Source of the DNA: a bacterium
Lineage (GTDB): Bacteria; Oederibacteriota; JAAXVQ01; JAUVAV01
Assembly: GCA_021108215.1 (NCBI GenBank)
Contig: JAIORK010000032.1
Location: 157,732 to 221,731 of the forward strand
Length of the DNA stretch: 64,000 nucleotides
Direction of reading: 5' to 3'
Of this stretch, positions 20,632 to 30,306 are shown in pieces (the stretch's first letter is position 1; every line of letters begins with the position of its first letter). The translations under genes and the position numbers were made by a program. Under the pieces are notes generated by a model. That model searched no databases. It was not told the origin of the DNA and worked only from the letters and a program-made list of their open reading frames with translations.

Positions 20632-22665
20632 ATGGCAGTGAAAAGAAATAAGCAGCGTAATCCCGGCGGGAGCAAAAATTCCCCAGGTGTTTCAAAACGA
20701 CGTTCAACAAAAAAAATGAGCCGGCGGTCGGGAGTACCCTTGACGGTGACGGAAAAAATATTGCAAGCGCATTGTGTGGAAGGTGAATGCAAACCGGGGA
20801 ATCCAGTCGGACTGCGTATTGATCAGACCTTGACTCAGGATGCGACCGGGACCATGGCATGGCTCCAGTTTGAAGCATTGGGACTGGCGCGGGTACGCAC
20901 CGATCTTTCAGTCTCCTATGTTGACCATAATACGCTCCAAACCGGATTTGAAAATGCTGATGATCATTTGTTTTTACAGAGCACAGCGAAAAAATACGGG
21001 GCTTATTTTTCCCGGCCCGGAAACGGCATCTGTCATCAGCTGCATCTGGAGCGCTTCGGTAAACCCGGGACAACCCTGCTGGGTTCTGATTCACATACGC
21101 CTACGGCGGGTGGTTTGGGGATGATCGCCATTGGTGCCGGCGGGCTGGATGTTGCCGCTGCCATGGGCGGCGCGCCGTTTTACCTGGGTTTTCCGAAGAT
21201 AATAAAAATTTATTTAACCGGGCGCTTGTCCAAGCAGGTCTCGGCCAAGGATGTGATTCTCGAGGTTTTGCGCAAGATTTCGGTCAAGGGCGGTGTGGGA
21301 AAAATTCTGGAATATACCGGACCGGGTGTAAAAATGCTATCCATTCCCGAACGGGCCACGATTACCAATATGGGGGCTGAGACCGGCGCGACCACCAGCA
21401 TTTTTCCGTCAGACGATGTGACCCGGGTGTTTTTAGAATATCAGGGACGGGGAAAAGATTTCAAAGCACTGTCTGCGGATTCCCAAGCGGTTTATACGGG
21501 CGGCGAGATTAAACTTGATCTTGGGAAATTGGAGCCTCTGGCTGCGCAACCGCATTCACCGGATGCTGTTATTGAAGTGAAAAAACTCAAGGGTTTAAAA
21601 CCCCGGCAGGTTGTGATCGGTTCTTGTACCAATTCTTCTTTGAAAGATTTGGTGACCGTTGCCGGCATTTTGGCAGGCAAGAAGGTTCATCCGGATGTCT
21701 CCTTGGTGATTACGCCCGGTTCCCAGCAAGTCCTCAATGCGATGGCCAAGAACAACGCGCTGGCGGCTTTAATTGCTTCCGGCGCCCGGGTTATGGAACC
21801 ATCCTGTGGTGCTTGTATTGGCATGGGGCAGGCGCCCAGTACGGGTGCGATCAGCCTGAGAACATTTAACCGCAATTTCAAGGGGCGTTCCGGAACAGCG
21901 GATGCCGGGGTTTATCTGGTCTCGCCGGAGACGGCAGCGGCGGCCGCATTGTTTGGTACTGTGGTGGATCCCCGCAATATAAAAAGCATTAAAAAATTTA
22001 GGATGCCTAAAAAAGCGGAAACATCGGATAGTCTGTTGATCAAACCAATGAAACAGGCTAAAACGGTTGAGGTTGTACGCGGGCCCAATATTCAAGCATT
22101 GCCCCAGTTTAAGGAACTGGCGGCACAAGATGCCGGGCAGGTATTATCAAAATTTGGCGATAATATAACCACAGATGATATTATGCCGGCAGGCGCCAAA
22201 ATACTTCCTTTGCGTTCGAATATTACAGCTATTTCCGAATTCGTTTTTTCCGGACTGGACAGTGACTTCAGTGTGCGGGCCAAATCCGCTCAAGGCGGTT
22301 ATGTGGTCGGAGGAGAAAATTATGGTCAGGGATCTTCGCGCGAGCATGCGGCTTTGGCGCCGCGCTATCTGGGTGTGCGCGCTGTGCTGGTCAAGTCATT
22401 TGCGCGAATTCATCTGGCAAATTTGATTAATTTTGGAATTCTGCCGATTACGTTTAAACATGCCGGGGACTATGAAAAAGTGGAGCAGGGTCAGCAGCTT
22501 TCCATGCCTGGTTTAAAGGCCAGACTTATTGCGGGTCAATCGCTTTTGGTTCGCAATGAAACAACCCAAGATGAATGGGAGATGGAATGCAGCCTCTCTC
22601 CCCGCCAGCTGAAAATTATACTGGCCGGCGGCACACTTAATTTTTTAAAAGAATCCCTCACCTGA
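20632..22665 (+). CDS. Aconitate hydratase with basic N-terminal extension
   Basis: It isomerises citrate to isocitrate through a [4Fe-4S] cluster. The cluster cysteines are Cys332 (GSCTNSS), Cys392 and Cys395 (SCGACIGMG). Other signatures are LGSDSHTPTAGGLGM, FGDNITTDDIMPAGAK, GENYGQGSSREHAALAPR and FARIHLANLINFGILP. Its 677 residues fit the shorter, mitochondrial-like or bacterial 'putative aconitase' group. The first about 34 residues form an unusual Lys/Arg-rich extension (KRNKQRNPGGSK, KRRSTKKMSRRSG) before the conserved TVTEKILQAH start; ATG 20632 follows GGAAGGAAT. Nothing in the family explains this tail. Confidence 0.93.
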   Translation: MAVKRNKQRNPGGSKNSPGVSKRRSTKKMSRRSGVPLTVTEKILQAHCVEGECKPGNPVGLRIDQTLTQDATGTMAWLQFEALGLARVRTDLSVSYVDHNTLQTGFENADDHLFLQSTAKKYGAYFSRPGNGICHQLHLERFGKPGTTLLGSDSHTPTAGGLGMIAIGAGGLDVAAAMGGAPFYLGFPKIIKIYLTGRLSKQVSAKDVILEVLRKISVKGGVGKILEYTGPGVKMLSIPERATITNMGAETGATTSIFPSDDVTRVFLEYQGRGKDFKALSADSQAVYTGGEIKLDLGKLEPLAAQPHSPDAVIEVKKLKGLKPRQVVIGSCTNSSLKDLVTVAGILAGKKVHPDVSLVITPGSQQVLNAMAKNNALAALIASGARVMEPSCGACIGMGQAPSTGAISLRTFNRNFKGRSGTADAGVYLVSPETAAAAALFGTVVDPRNIKSIKKFRMPKKAETSDSLLIKPMKQAKTVEVVRGPNIQALPQFKELAAQDAGQVLSKFGDNITTDDIMPAGAKILPLRSNITAISEFVFSGLDSDFSVRAKSAQGGYVVGGENYGQGSSREHAALAPRYLGVRAVLVKSFARIHLANLINFGILPITFKHAGDYEKVEQGQQLSMPGLKARLIAGQSLLVRNETTQDEWEMECSLSPRQLKIILAGGTLNFLKESLT

Positions 22666-22734
22666 TACACGTGTCTTTCCGTCCGAGTCTGATCAAGATC
22701 GCAGAGCACCTATTTTTTTCATATACCCACAAAA

Positions 22735-23078
22735 AATCCTGAAGGATTTAAATAGTCGATCCTGAAAAAATCAAATTGAAGCTGCAACATCACACGGGCC
22801 GGACCTTTGTGCATTGTTTCTCTTCTTTGCTGCAAATGGGCCATATGATAATACGGGGACATCAAAATAACCGCCTGCGATAAACCAATAAATATCAGGC
22901 CAAGTTGGCAGGCCATACCCATGCAGCGCATTCATTCAACAATACACAAAGGTCTGATTACAATTTGCAAGGGAGTTTGACTTTTTTGTGCGTTTTCTTG
23001 CAAATTGTACTATGCCTTTTCTACTGTTTTTTCAATATTACAATACTTTTCGTGTTTTTCAGGATCGACTAAATAGTG
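22735..23078. repeat. Nested inverted-repeat element in a 550-bp non-coding gap
   Basis: The gap from 22666 to 23216 has no convincing gene. It holds a 16-bp perfect inverted repeat at its edges (22754-22769 and 23055-23070, AGTCGATCCTGAAAAA). Inside are a 17-18-bp inverted repeat (22801-22818 with 22938-22955) and a 13-bp one (22959-22971 with 22997-23009, TACAATTTGCAAG). CTGAAGGATTTAAATAGTCG at 22739-22758 matches 18 of 20 bases at 33017-33036, the right end of a hairpin element in the pyr operon. It looks like a small non-autonomous mobile element or a structured RNA. Confidence 0.6.
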
Positions 23079-23216
23079 ATAAGGAAATTTGGTGTTCATT
23101 TTAAGGAACCTAAAAAATAATGGATGAGTCTATAAAATGTGTCGAAAAAACTATGCAGCCCTGGCAGCATACACTATAATAATTGTGTTTTTACGTACAC
23201 TTTAAGGAGGAGAACC

Positions 23217-24440
23217 ATGTTCCGAAAAACAGTCGGTATTGCTTTGATCCTGGTTTTTTCCCTGACCGGAATCGCTCAGGCGTTAACTAAAATCCCCCAG
23301 AAAATGAACTACCAGGGCTATATCACATCCAGTGGTTTGCCGGTCACGGCGGGTCTTCAGATTGATTTTAACATCTATGATGCACCCACGGCAGGTAATC
23401 TGCTTTGGTCTGAGACAATTAATCCAGTGACAGTGACCAATGGGATTTTTAATGAAGTGCTGGGTGAAACCATTGCCATTGATCTACCGTTTCGTTCCAC
23501 CTACTGGCTCACATTTCAGGTCTCGGGAGATACCGAAATGGCGCCCCGGCATAAGCTTACCTGCGCAGCGTATGCCAATGCCAGCCGTAAAATTGTCTAT
23601 CAGCAGGTGTTGACTGTGGCGGCGGACGGCGGAGATACCATCACTGTCAGCGCAGCCATTGACATGCTCAATGGTGTTGTACCCTTCGGTGCCTTACAGC
23701 CGCAACCCAACGCCAATCTCCAATGGGTGATTGAGGTCCAGGCCGGAACATTTAATGAACCGGGGACGAACGGCGGCGGCGGACAAATTATGGTGCCGCA
23801 ATGGGTCACCATTCGCGGCCGGGGATGGGATGACACGGAGCTCGACGTGCAGGGGATTAAGCTGGCTCCTGGCAGTGCGCTCGAATCCCTGCTCATCCGA
23901 ACCGGCGGAATGACTACAAGCGTTGATATGAATGCGATAAATATGGCTTACTTACGCGAAGTGAAAATTGAGGCTGATGCGCCGGTAGGACGCGTGGTGG
24001 ATATGCGAACTTCCCAATTTTGTGAATTGATTGATTGTACTGTGGTGGCGACTGGCGGCGGTTTCAATGTGAATCTTATTGAAATTGATGGATCGGTGGA
24101 GACGCGGATTGAAAATTGTGTGGTGGATTTACGTCAATTGGCACCGACCACTAACGGTGGTATTAGTGAAAACATAATTTTTGCCATAGATGTTTTTATT
24201 TTGGAAAATACTTTTTTATATACCACCAGCGGTGATAATACAGGAACCTTTGGCGTTGGCACCAATATAGGCAGCAGCGGACGGATCAGCCATAATGTGT
24301 TTTATGGGATGTCAAGTGGAAGCGGCAATGAGATTATAGACGTTACCACGGGTGTTTTTCCGGCATGGACAGCACCTGGTCCGGGCACGCACGGTGCATT
24401 TAATCAAGCCCTGAATGGCACGGTTTTGGGCGGGTTTTAA
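23217..24440 (+). CDS. Exported protein with predicted right-handed beta-helix
   Basis: ATG 23217 follows AAGGAGGAG; the frame is open upstream but unlikely to be translated. A signal peptide ([18 protein letters not shown]) precedes the motif [15 protein letters not shown], which leads into a small beta-domain ([29 protein letters not shown]). This N-terminal module is common on surface proteins of environmental bacteria. The remaining about 270 residues have the rung pattern of a parallel beta-helix ([41 protein letters not shown]). Beta-helices of this kind bind or cut polysaccharide, but I see no definite catalytic set. The gene ends 23 bases before the next, so the two probably form an operon. 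Confidence 0.75.
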   Translation: MFRKTVGIALILVFSLTGIAQALTKIPQKMNYQGYITSSGLPVTAGLQIDFNIYDAPTAGNLLWSETINPVTVTNGIFNEVLGETIAIDLPFRSTYWLTFQVSGDTEMAPRHKLTCAAYANASRKIVYQQVLTVAADGGDTITVSAAIDMLNGVVPFGALQPQPNANLQWVIEVQAGTFNEPGTNGGGGQIMVPQWVTIRGRGWDDTELDVQGIKLAPGSALESLLIRTGGMTTSVDMNAINMAYLREVKIEADAPVGRVVDMRTSQFCELIDCTVVATGGGFNVNLIEIDGSVETRIENCVVDLRQLAPTTNGGISENIIFAIDVFILENTFLYTTSGDNTGTFGVGTNIGSSGRISHNVFYGMSSGSGNEIIDVTTGVFPAWTAPGPGTHGAFNQALNGTVLGGF

Positions 24441-24463
24441 TTCGTAGAAAGCGGAGAGGAACT

Positions 24464-25810
24464 TTGGGAAAAAAACGCGCTAGCATCTTCATATTGGCAT
24501 TAGGCATGCTGCTTGGGATGGAACAGGGAATAGCCGATGCACACCATGGATTCGGTTCGTCGCTTTACGGAGGACGGGATGATGTGCAGGATAGTGCTGG
24601 TAATACAGCATCCTCGGTTAATTATGAAGTGATTAGTGCCATTGCGCAGATCGGGATCGGCAGCAACATGGGTGGGAGCACCTATTTTGCAGATGCCGGG
24701 TTTTTACGGTACCAACTTTATTTTACGCCGACAGCGACGGTAACACCGACTTGTACGATTACGCCATCGCCTTTACCGACGGCTACTGTGACCTCGACGT
24801 TATCCATCACGCCATCACCCTCGCCGTCCGAGTCGCCGACATTCACCACCACACCGTCGCCCCCGCCGTCTGAGTCGCCGACCTCGACATTATCCATCAC
24901 GCCATCACCCTCGCCGTCCGAGTCGCCGACATTCACCATCACACCGTCGCCCTCGCCAATGATTTCAACTACCAATACCCCAACCGCAACCCCGACTGAC
25001 ACACCGGATGGAACATTAACATTTACACCGACTGTTTCTCCGACATCCAGTATTACGCTGACCGGGACTGCCACACCCACATTCACACCGAGCGGAACCG
25101 TTACAATTACAGCATCGCCTACAGCAACACCCACTCCCAGCGGCACACATACTTTGACCGCTACAATGACCGTATCACCGACTGAGAGCAGTACCTATAC
25201 ATATACGCCAACCGTAACTGAAACCATGACATCCACAGCAACCCCGACGGAGAGTGCCACTGTAACGCACACCCCGACCTCGACTGAGACTGCCACAGTG
25301 ACTGCCTCGCCGACACACACGCCGACCCGGACGGCGAGTGCGACGATCACACTTACGCCTACCGAGTCGGCAACCTATACGGCAACACCGACTATAACCA
25401 TGACTCCGACAATTACGATTTCGCCCACCATTACGATGACATTAACGGTTTCATCCACGTCAACCATCTCACCGACTGCCAGTCACACGCCGCGTATCAC
25501 GGCCACACCAACACCGCAGCCCAATGAGGAGGTTGTGGTGATTTACCCCAATCCCGGGAAAATCGGGGACCCGATGTGGATTCAAATTAACATAAAAGAT
25601 CAAATCTACGCCGATCAATCCTGTTTGGTCCATTTGGAATTTTACAATCCGGCCGGCGAGCGGGTTGCGAGCTTTACAGAAGACTGTTACGCCGGTATGA
25701 ACTTTTTTACATTCGATACTACCGGGTTGGCGGGTGGTATTTATTTTTACCGGATTATTCTTGATGGGAAAGCCAATGGGACGCGCAAGCTTGTATTGTA
25801 TAAGTACTAA
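24464..25810 (+). CDS. Thr/Pro/Ser-rich surface protein with C-terminal sorting-like domain
   Basis: The TTG start is preceded by GAGAGGAAC. A signal peptide ([19 protein letters not shown]) is followed by a short domain (about 25-85). Residues about 88-350 are almost purely Thr, Pro, Ser and Ala and include two near-identical repeat blocks ([15 protein letters not shown]). The last about 95 residues are a compact beta-domain running from [10 protein letters not shown] through [11 protein letters not shown] to [13 protein letters not shown] and KLVLYKY. That layout matches T9SS type A or FlgD-like C-terminal domains of secreted surface proteins. I infer an extended stalk, probably O-glycosylated, with a C-terminal export or anchoring signal. 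Confidence 0.75.
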   Translation: MGKKRASIFILALGMLLGMEQGIADAHHGFGSSLYGGRDDVQDSAGNTASSVNYEVISAIAQIGIGSNMGGSTYFADAGFLRYQLYFTPTATVTPTCTITPSPLPTATVTSTLSITPSPSPSESPTFTTTPSPPPSESPTSTLSITPSPSPSESPTFTITPSPSPMISTTNTPTATPTDTPDGTLTFTPTVSPTSSITLTGTATPTFTPSGTVTITASPTATPTPSGTHTLTATMTVSPTESSTYTYTPTVTETMTSTATPTESATVTHTPTSTETATVTASPTHTPTRTASATITLTPTESATYTATPTITMTPTITISPTITMTLTVSSTSTISPTASHTPRITATPTPQPNEEVVVIYPNPGKIGDPMWIQINIKDQIYADQSCLVHLEFYNPAGERVASFTEDCYAGMNFFTFDTTGLAGGIYFYRIILDGKANGTRKLVLYKY

Positions 25811-26214
25811 GCGAACAAGGATTTGAATTTTGTTTGTTTTTGAATTTACTGAGGGCCAAAAATAAAATACCGGCTTTCGGAAATCCCTTCGTTCATTTCC
25901 GCAAACATCGCCGCTTAAACATTTATGTTTTTACAGTCGCATAATTTTTTAATATGTTAGCTGCGAATTCCCCGGATTTCCCTGGGAAATCATCCGGGAC
26001 AGGTAAACCGGGGCTGGAGCGGGATACAGATCATATCCAAATTCTCCGAGCAGATGGATGAGTAAAGGCCGGGATTTCTATTGGTCGCCCGCTTTTTAGA
26101 ACGGGGAAATTGAACAAACAAAGTTCTTTTGGCGACTTTTTTTTCCGCAAAAACAATTTTTACGGTACTATAAATTGTTTTTAAATCAATGACCATGGGA
26201 CAAGGGGGCGGAGA
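25811..26214. other. Intergenic stretch of about 400 bp
   Basis: No gene is supported here. The one visible structure is a bulged hairpin at 25971-25998 (CCCGGATTTCC against GGAAATCATCCGGG). I see no recognisable riboswitch, tRNA or strong promoter. Confidence 0.5.
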
Positions 26215-26760
26215 ATGAGAAAAGTATTTGTGGCAGGCTTTATGGCTGTGTTCATGATACAGGGATGTGCAAGTGTGCCGACTGAAAAATCACCTGAGAA
26301 AGGAAACGTGAAGAAAATGGAAGAGGCAAAAGCAACCATCACCGAAGCTGCTATTCAGACCGGCAAAGGGGAAATTGTATTTAAGTTTTATCCCAAGGAC
26401 GCGCCGAACACAGTTGCGAATTTTACCAAGCTGGCGCAAAAAGGATTTTATGACGGTCTGACTTTTCATCGCGTGGAACCTGGATTTGTCATACAAGGCG
26501 GAGACCCCAAAGGGGATGGTACCGGCGGGCCGGGATATACAATTAATGCGGAGTTTAATAAACAGTCGCATATTACAGGTGCGGTTGCCATGGCACGCAG
26601 TATGGACCCGAATTCAGCCGGGAGTCAGTTTTATATTTGTTTGGGACGCGCACCTCACCTTGACGGTAATTACACCGTCTTTGGTCAAGTAACAAAAGGA
26701 ATGGATGTGGTGCAAGCCATACGTGTTGGAGACAGCATGACAAAAGTAAGCGTGCGTTAA
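26215..26760 (+). CDS. Cyclophilin-type peptidyl-prolyl isomerase, lipoprotein
   Basis: It catalyses cis-trans isomerisation of proline bonds in exported proteins. Residues 1-18 are a lipoprotein signal with lipobox MIQGC. After a Lys/Glu-rich linker (about 22-40), the cyclophilin domain runs to the end: [36 protein letters not shown] with the catalytic arginine, [12 protein letters not shown] and [11 protein letters not shown]. The loops are short, as in the compact bacterial type. GGGGGCGGAGA lies just before the ATG. It is probably anchored in the periplasm, where it could assist folding of the abundant surface proteins encoded nearby. Confidence 0.92.
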   Translation: MRKVFVAGFMAVFMIQGCASVPTEKSPEKGNVKKMEEAKATITEAAIQTGKGEIVFKFYPKDAPNTVANFTKLAQKGFYDGLTFHRVEPGFVIQGGDPKGDGTGGPGYTINAEFNKQSHITGAVAMARSMDPNSAGSQFYICLGRAPHLDGNYTVFGQVTKGMDVVQAIRVGDSMTKVSVR

Positions 26761-26917
26761 TGTTGACGTGTTGTTGGATAAAATAATTGAGTTGTGAATC
26801 GTGCGGCAGGTTGATTTTTTAAAATAGTTGGCCGATTAAACTTTTTTTGGAAAGTTACGATACTCATGATATGAAAAAAGATGAATAAAAAAAATACAAA
26901 ACTTTTAAAAAAGTATT

Positions 26918-26944
26918 TTGAAAGTCCGCATTGTATGATATAAA
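26918..26944 (+). promoter_or_regulatory. Possible promoter of the histone-like gene
   Basis: TTGAAA (26918-26923) and TATAAA (26939-26944) are 15 bases apart, about 60 bases before the start codon. The spacing is short, so this is tentative. Confidence 0.35.
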
Positions 26945-27005
26945 TAAATTAACGCGATGATTGTTAAAAAAATAAAAACATTGCGCAAGAAAAGGAGGTG
27001 AGAGA

Positions 27006-27140
27006 ATGGCAGTGAAAAAAGCGGCGAAAAAAAAGGTGGCTAAGAAAAAAGTAGCGAAAAAGGTTGCTAAGAAAAAAGTAGCGAAAAAGGTCGCCAAGAA
27101 AAAAGTAGCAAAAAAGAAAGTCGCTAAAAAAAAGAAGTAA
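27006..27140 (+). CDS. Lys/Ala-repeat histone H1-like protein (44 aa)
   Basis: A strong AAAGGAGGTGAG ribosome site precedes this 44-codon frame. The product starts MAVKKAAKKK and is built almost only from VAKK/VAKKK units: Lys, Ala and Val, plus the initial Met. It resembles the basic tails of histone H1-like proteins (Hc1, AlgP, HupN type) without any globular domain. Binding to DNA or RNA through charge is inferred. Its own terminator follows 30 bases later, so it forms a single-gene unit. The repetitive DNA makes copy-number change between strains likely. Confidence 0.8.
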   Translation: MAVKKAAKKKVAKKKVAKKVAKKKVAKKVAKKKVAKKKVAKKKK

Positions 27141-27170
27141 GATAACACCAGTAGGTGAAGTTATATTTAT

Positions 27171-27212
27171 AAAAACCGGGGAAATGATTTTGTTTCCCCG
27201 GTTTTTATTTTT
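27171..27212 (+). terminator. Strong rho-independent terminator
   Basis: A perfect 14-base-pair stem (AAAAACCGGGGAAA at 27171-27184 with TTTCCCCGGTTTTT at 27193-27206), an 8-base loop and a trailing ATTTTT close the histone-like gene. Confidence 0.92.
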
Positions 27213-27226
27213 GGCGGGAAACAATC

Positions 27227-27255
27227 TTGACAGATTGGTTATTGCAATGTATTGT
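27227..27255 (+). promoter_or_regulatory. Promoter of the pyr operon
   Basis: TTGACA (27227-27232) and TATTGT (27250-27255) are separated by 17 bases. A start near 27262 places the PyrR-binding loop about 15 bases into the transcript. Confidence 0.75.
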
Positions 27256-27275
27256 CGTTAACAACATACCGTGAT

Positions 27276-27376
27276 GAATCCTTTAAACTGGTTCTGCGAG
27301 ACCAAAAAGGGTGATAAGCATATGCTGGAAGCAGCCGCAAAACCTCCCTTTTGAAAATGCCGGGGAGGTTTTTTTC
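27276..27376 (+). promoter_or_regulatory. PyrR-responsive attenuator of the pyr operon
   Basis: The leader contains GAATCCTTTAAACTGGTTCT followed by GCGAGACCAAAAAGGG (27276-27311). This is the conserved PyrR-binding stem-loop, with the outer CCTT/AAGG pair, the CTGGT/ACCA stem and the loop GCGAG. Downstream at 27342-27376 is a terminator (AACCTCCC pairing with GGGAGGTT, then a T-run). In Bacillus, UMP-bound PyrR binds this loop and lets the terminator form, so high pyrimidine levels turn the operon off. The first gene after it encodes PyrR itself. Confidence 0.88.
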
Positions 27377-27502
27377 ATTTCGGGAATTTTGGTGCGAACC
27401 GGCTGAAAAAAGCAATGCGGATTGTTTTGCATCAGGTGTCGGTGTATGCGGAAGATGCTACAATGCTTGCCGACGATAAACCGGGAATTGGAGGAGAGTG
27501 CC

Positions 27503-28075
27503 GTGTCCGTTTTGAAAAAAAATCAAATCATGGATGCAGAAAATATCCGCAGAGCCATTACACGGATCGCGCATGAAATATGCGAGCATACCAAAGGGGT
27601 GTCAGATCTTGTTTTGATTGGTATTCTACAGCGCGGCGATATTTTGGCTGAGCGGATTGCGCAGCAGATTGAGAAAATTGAGGGAACCCCGCCCCCGGTG
27701 GGCGCACTTGATGTGACGTTTCATCGGGATGATACCATGACGCACAGCGGCCGGAATGCAAATAAAAAACCGAGTCATATTCCTTTTGATCTGGACAATA
27801 AGCATGTTGTGTTGGTTGATGATGTTTTGTATACCGGACGAACGGTCCGTGCGGCAATGGATGAGCTCAATGATTATGGGCGGCCGCAGAGCATTCGGCT
27901 GGCGGTCATGGTTGACCGTGGACATCGCGAACTGCCAATTCATGCGGATTTTATTGGGAGAAATGTGCCCACATCGCATCTTGAAAAGATTGGTGTTGAT
28001 CTGGTTGAAACAGCCGGCAAAGATAGTATTGTGTTGGTGCAAGCCAACCTTGAGGAAAGTCAGAAAGGGGCGTGA
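27503..28075 (+). CDS. pyrR: Bifunctional pyr operon regulator / uracil phosphoribosyltransferase
   Basis: PyrR binds pyr leader RNA in response to UMP and usually has some uracil phosphoribosyltransferase activity. The PRPP-binding loop is [17 protein letters not shown]; other family parts are [28 protein letters not shown] and [19 protein letters not shown] 27503 is chosen over an upstream in-frame ATG because GGAGGAG lies seven bases before it and the product (190 residues) then matches PyrR length. The gene is preceded by its own target attenuator. Confidence 0.95.
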   Translation: MSVLKKNQIMDAENIRRAITRIAHEICEHTKGVSDLVLIGILQRGDILAERIAQQIEKIEGTPPPVGALDVTFHRDDTMTHSGRNANKKPSHIPFDLDNKHVVLVDDVLYTGRTVRAAMDELNDYGRPQSIRLAVMVDRGHRELPIHADFIGRNVPTSHLEKIGVDLVETAGKDSIVLVQANLEESQKGA

Positions 28076-28079
28076 GGTC

Positions 28080-29018
28080 TTGGAATTTAATCGGAAAGAT
28101 CTTTTAGACCTGGAAGAATTGCAGGTGGAGGAAATTGTTCGAATTTTGGATACGGCGGCCTCATTCAAAGAAGTCGTGCAAAGGCCGATTAAAAAAGTCC
28201 CGGCATTGCGGGGAAAAACGGTTATCAATTTATTTTTTGAACCTTCCACGCGGACGCGAACGTCTTTCGAACTGGCGGCCAAACGTCTTTCGGCGGATGT
28301 TGTTAATTTTACCGCCTCAGCGTCATCCCTGGTGAAAGGTGAATGTCTGCTGGACACAGTTCGCAATATTGAAGCCATGAATGTTCAGACAATCATCATG
28401 CGGCATGGTTGTTCCGGGGCGGTTCATTTGGTTGCCAAGCACAGCAAAGCTTGTGTGGTTAATGCCGGCGACGGCACCCATGCGCATCCTACTCAGGCAT
28501 TGTTGGATATGTATACGATTCGGGAGTGTAAGAAAAAATTTAAAAATTTGATTGTGACCTTGGTGGGGGATATTACCCATTCCCGGGTAGCCCGTTCCAA
28601 TATTCATGGTTTGCTGAAATTGGGCGCTACGGTGCGCTTGGTTGGGCCGGCGACCCTGGTCCCCAAAAGTTTAACCCGTCTGGGGGTTGAGATCCATCAC
28701 CGCCTTGAGGATGCAATCGCGGATACGGATGTTATTAATATTTTGCGCATTCAACTGGAAAGACAAAACGGGCAATATTTTCCCAGTGCGCGCGAATATG
28801 CCAATCTCTATGGGATTAATGCCCGCCGGCTAAAATTGGCCAAACCCGATGTGCTGATCATGCACCCGGGACCGATGAATCGGGGAATCGAGATATCGCC
28901 CAGAGTTGCTGATGGACCCAATGCGGTTATTTTAGATCAAGTGACCAACGGCGTGGCGGTACGCATGGCGGTACTTTATCTGCTTTCCGGAGGTACATCT
29001 GATGAAACAAGTGATTAA
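28080..29018 (+). CDS. pyrB: Aspartate carbamoyltransferase catalytic chain
   Basis: It joins carbamoyl phosphate and aspartate, the first committed step of pyrimidine synthesis. The carbamoyl-phosphate motif [13 protein letters not shown] has Ser-Thr-Arg-Thr-Arg at residues 56-60. [13 protein letters not shown] and [12 protein letters not shown] complete the active site. I place the start at TTG 28080, four bases after the PyrR stop, with AGGGG at nine bases; 312 residues is normal. Longer frames upstream overlap pyrR and lack homology. No pyrI regulatory chain is present. The 3' end overlaps pyrC by 17 bases. Confidence 0.94.
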   Translation: MEFNRKDLLDLEELQVEEIVRILDTAASFKEVVQRPIKKVPALRGKTVINLFFEPSTRTRTSFELAAKRLSADVVNFTASASSLVKGECLLDTVRNIEAMNVQTIIMRHGCSGAVHLVAKHSKACVVNAGDGTHAHPTQALLDMYTIRECKKKFKNLIVTLVGDITHSRVARSNIHGLLKLGATVRLVGPATLVPKSLTRLGVEIHHRLEDAIADTDVINILRIQLERQNGQYFPSAREYANLYGINARRLKLAKPDVLIMHPGPMNRGIEISPRVADGPNAVILDQVTNGVAVRMAVLYLLSGGTSDETSD

Positions 29019-30294
29019 AGGAGGAAGAATTCTCGATCCGGCAACCGGCCATGATGCCGCAGGTGATCTTTGGATTGAGCAGGGTAAGATTACGGAAATC
29101 ACCCCTCCTGGGGCAGTCAAACCAAGCAAAGAAGATACGGTTATTGATGCAGCCAATCAGGTGGTGGCTCCGGGGTTGGTGGATATGCATGTACATCTGC
29201 GTGAGCCGGGATCCGAATACAAAGAAACCATTGCATCGGGAACGCGGGCAGCCGCAGCCGGTGGAGTGACCAGTGTCGCCTGTATGCCCAATACGAATCC
29301 CCCGATTGATAATTTGGCCATGGTGGAGTTGGTTCTTTCCAAAGCGAAATCTCAGGGGGTGGTGAATGTCTATCCCATCGCCGCGATTACCAAAGGGCGG
29401 GAAGGAAAAAACCTTACCGAGATGGGTGAACTTAAATTCGCCGGTGTGGTAGCGGTTTCTGATGATGGCGATCCTGTATCCTCACCGACTTTAATGCGTT
29501 CGGCGATGCAGTATGCCGGTATGCTGGACCTGTTGGTCATCAATCATGCTGAAGAAAAATCCTTGTCCGGCAAAGGGGTGGCGCATGCCGGTTTTTATGC
29601 AACCAAGTTGGGGTTGGGCGGGATTCCGCGCTCGGCCATGGAGGTGATGATCGCCCGGGATATTTTATTGGCGGAAGAAACCGATAGCCGGATTCATATC
29701 CCGCATGTTTCCACCTGCGGGGCCGTGCGTATGATTCGCGAAGCCAAGGCACGCGGCGTGCAGGTTACGGGCGAGACCGCGCCGCATTATTTGGCGCTGA
29801 CCGATGAATGTCTGGCTGGTTATGATACTAATGTGCGGGTGAGTCCGCCGATTGCCGAAGACACGGACCAGGCAGCCTTGATGACAGCCATTGCGGACGG
29901 AACATTGGATGCTATTGCGACCGACCATGCTCCGCATTCACGCCGGGAAAAAGAAATGGAGTTTGCGCTTTCCGCACCGGGCATATGTGGTCTGGAAACA
30001 TCGTTGTCATTGGTGTTGACCACCATGGTGGCGACAGGAAAAATTTCTCTGCTGGATGCATTGCGGACTATGAGTTTTAATCCTGCAAAAATCCTTAAGA
30101 TTCCTAAAGGGACACTGGCCAAAGGTGCTGATGCGGATATTGTGATTTTTAATCCGGATACCGAGCGGGAAGTAAAGGCGTCAGCGTTTTTCAGCCAGTC
30201 GGATAACACCCCGTTTGATGGGTGGAAAGTCAAGGGCGTGGTGCACCGGACCTTGGTGGCAGGTGTAACTGTTTTTGAGAATAATACTATTTGA
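29002..30294 (+). CDS. pyrC: Dihydroorotase
   Basis: It closes carbamoyl-aspartate to dihydroorotate. This is the longer class I type (430 residues). Metal-binding parts are [11 protein letters not shown] near the N-terminus, the central INHAEE and HIPHVST histidines, and the catalytic aspartate in IATDHAPHS. The ATG has GGAGG eight bases upstream and lies inside the end of pyrB, which suggests translational coupling. Confidence 0.95.
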   Translation: MKQVIKGGRILDPATGHDAAGDLWIEQGKITEITPPGAVKPSKEDTVIDAANQVVAPGLVDMHVHLREPGSEYKETIASGTRAAAAGGVTSVACMPNTNPPIDNLAMVELVLSKAKSQGVVNVYPIAAITKGREGKNLTEMGELKFAGVVAVSDDGDPVSSPTLMRSAMQYAGMLDLLVINHAEEKSLSGKGVAHAGFYATKLGLGGIPRSAMEVMIARDILLAEETDSRIHIPHVSTCGAVRMIREAKARGVQVTGETAPHYLALTDECLAGYDTNVRVSPPIAEDTDQAALMTAIADGTLDAIATDHAPHSRREKEMEFALSAPGICGLETSLSLVLTTMVATGKISLLDALRTMSFNPAKILKIPKGTLAKGADADIVIFNPDTEREVKASAFFSQSDNTPFDGWKVKGVVHRTLVAGVTVFENNTI

Positions 30295-30306
30295 GTGAGG
30301 CGTTTT

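Noticed and set aside
22719..22931. 70-codon minus-strand frame in the gap after aconitase
   Set aside because: It covers inverted repeats, has no clear ribosome site and no recognisable sequence.
24718..25146. 142-codon minus-strand frame rich in Val/Gly/Asp
   Set aside because: Same cause: it mirrors the Thr/Pro/Ser repeats of the protein at 24464.
24725..25515. Possible CRISPR or tandem DNA repeat array
   Set aside because: The repetition is irregular and follows codons for Thr-Pro and Ser-Pro; there are no constant repeat and spacer lengths.
25811..26214. Possible riboswitch
   Set aside because: Only one bulged hairpin is visible; no known riboswitch core could be matched.
26864..27148. 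Phe/Leu-rich membrane-like minus-strand frame
   Set aside because: It is the complement of the Lys/Ala codons of the histone-like gene, which itself has a strong ribosome site and terminator.
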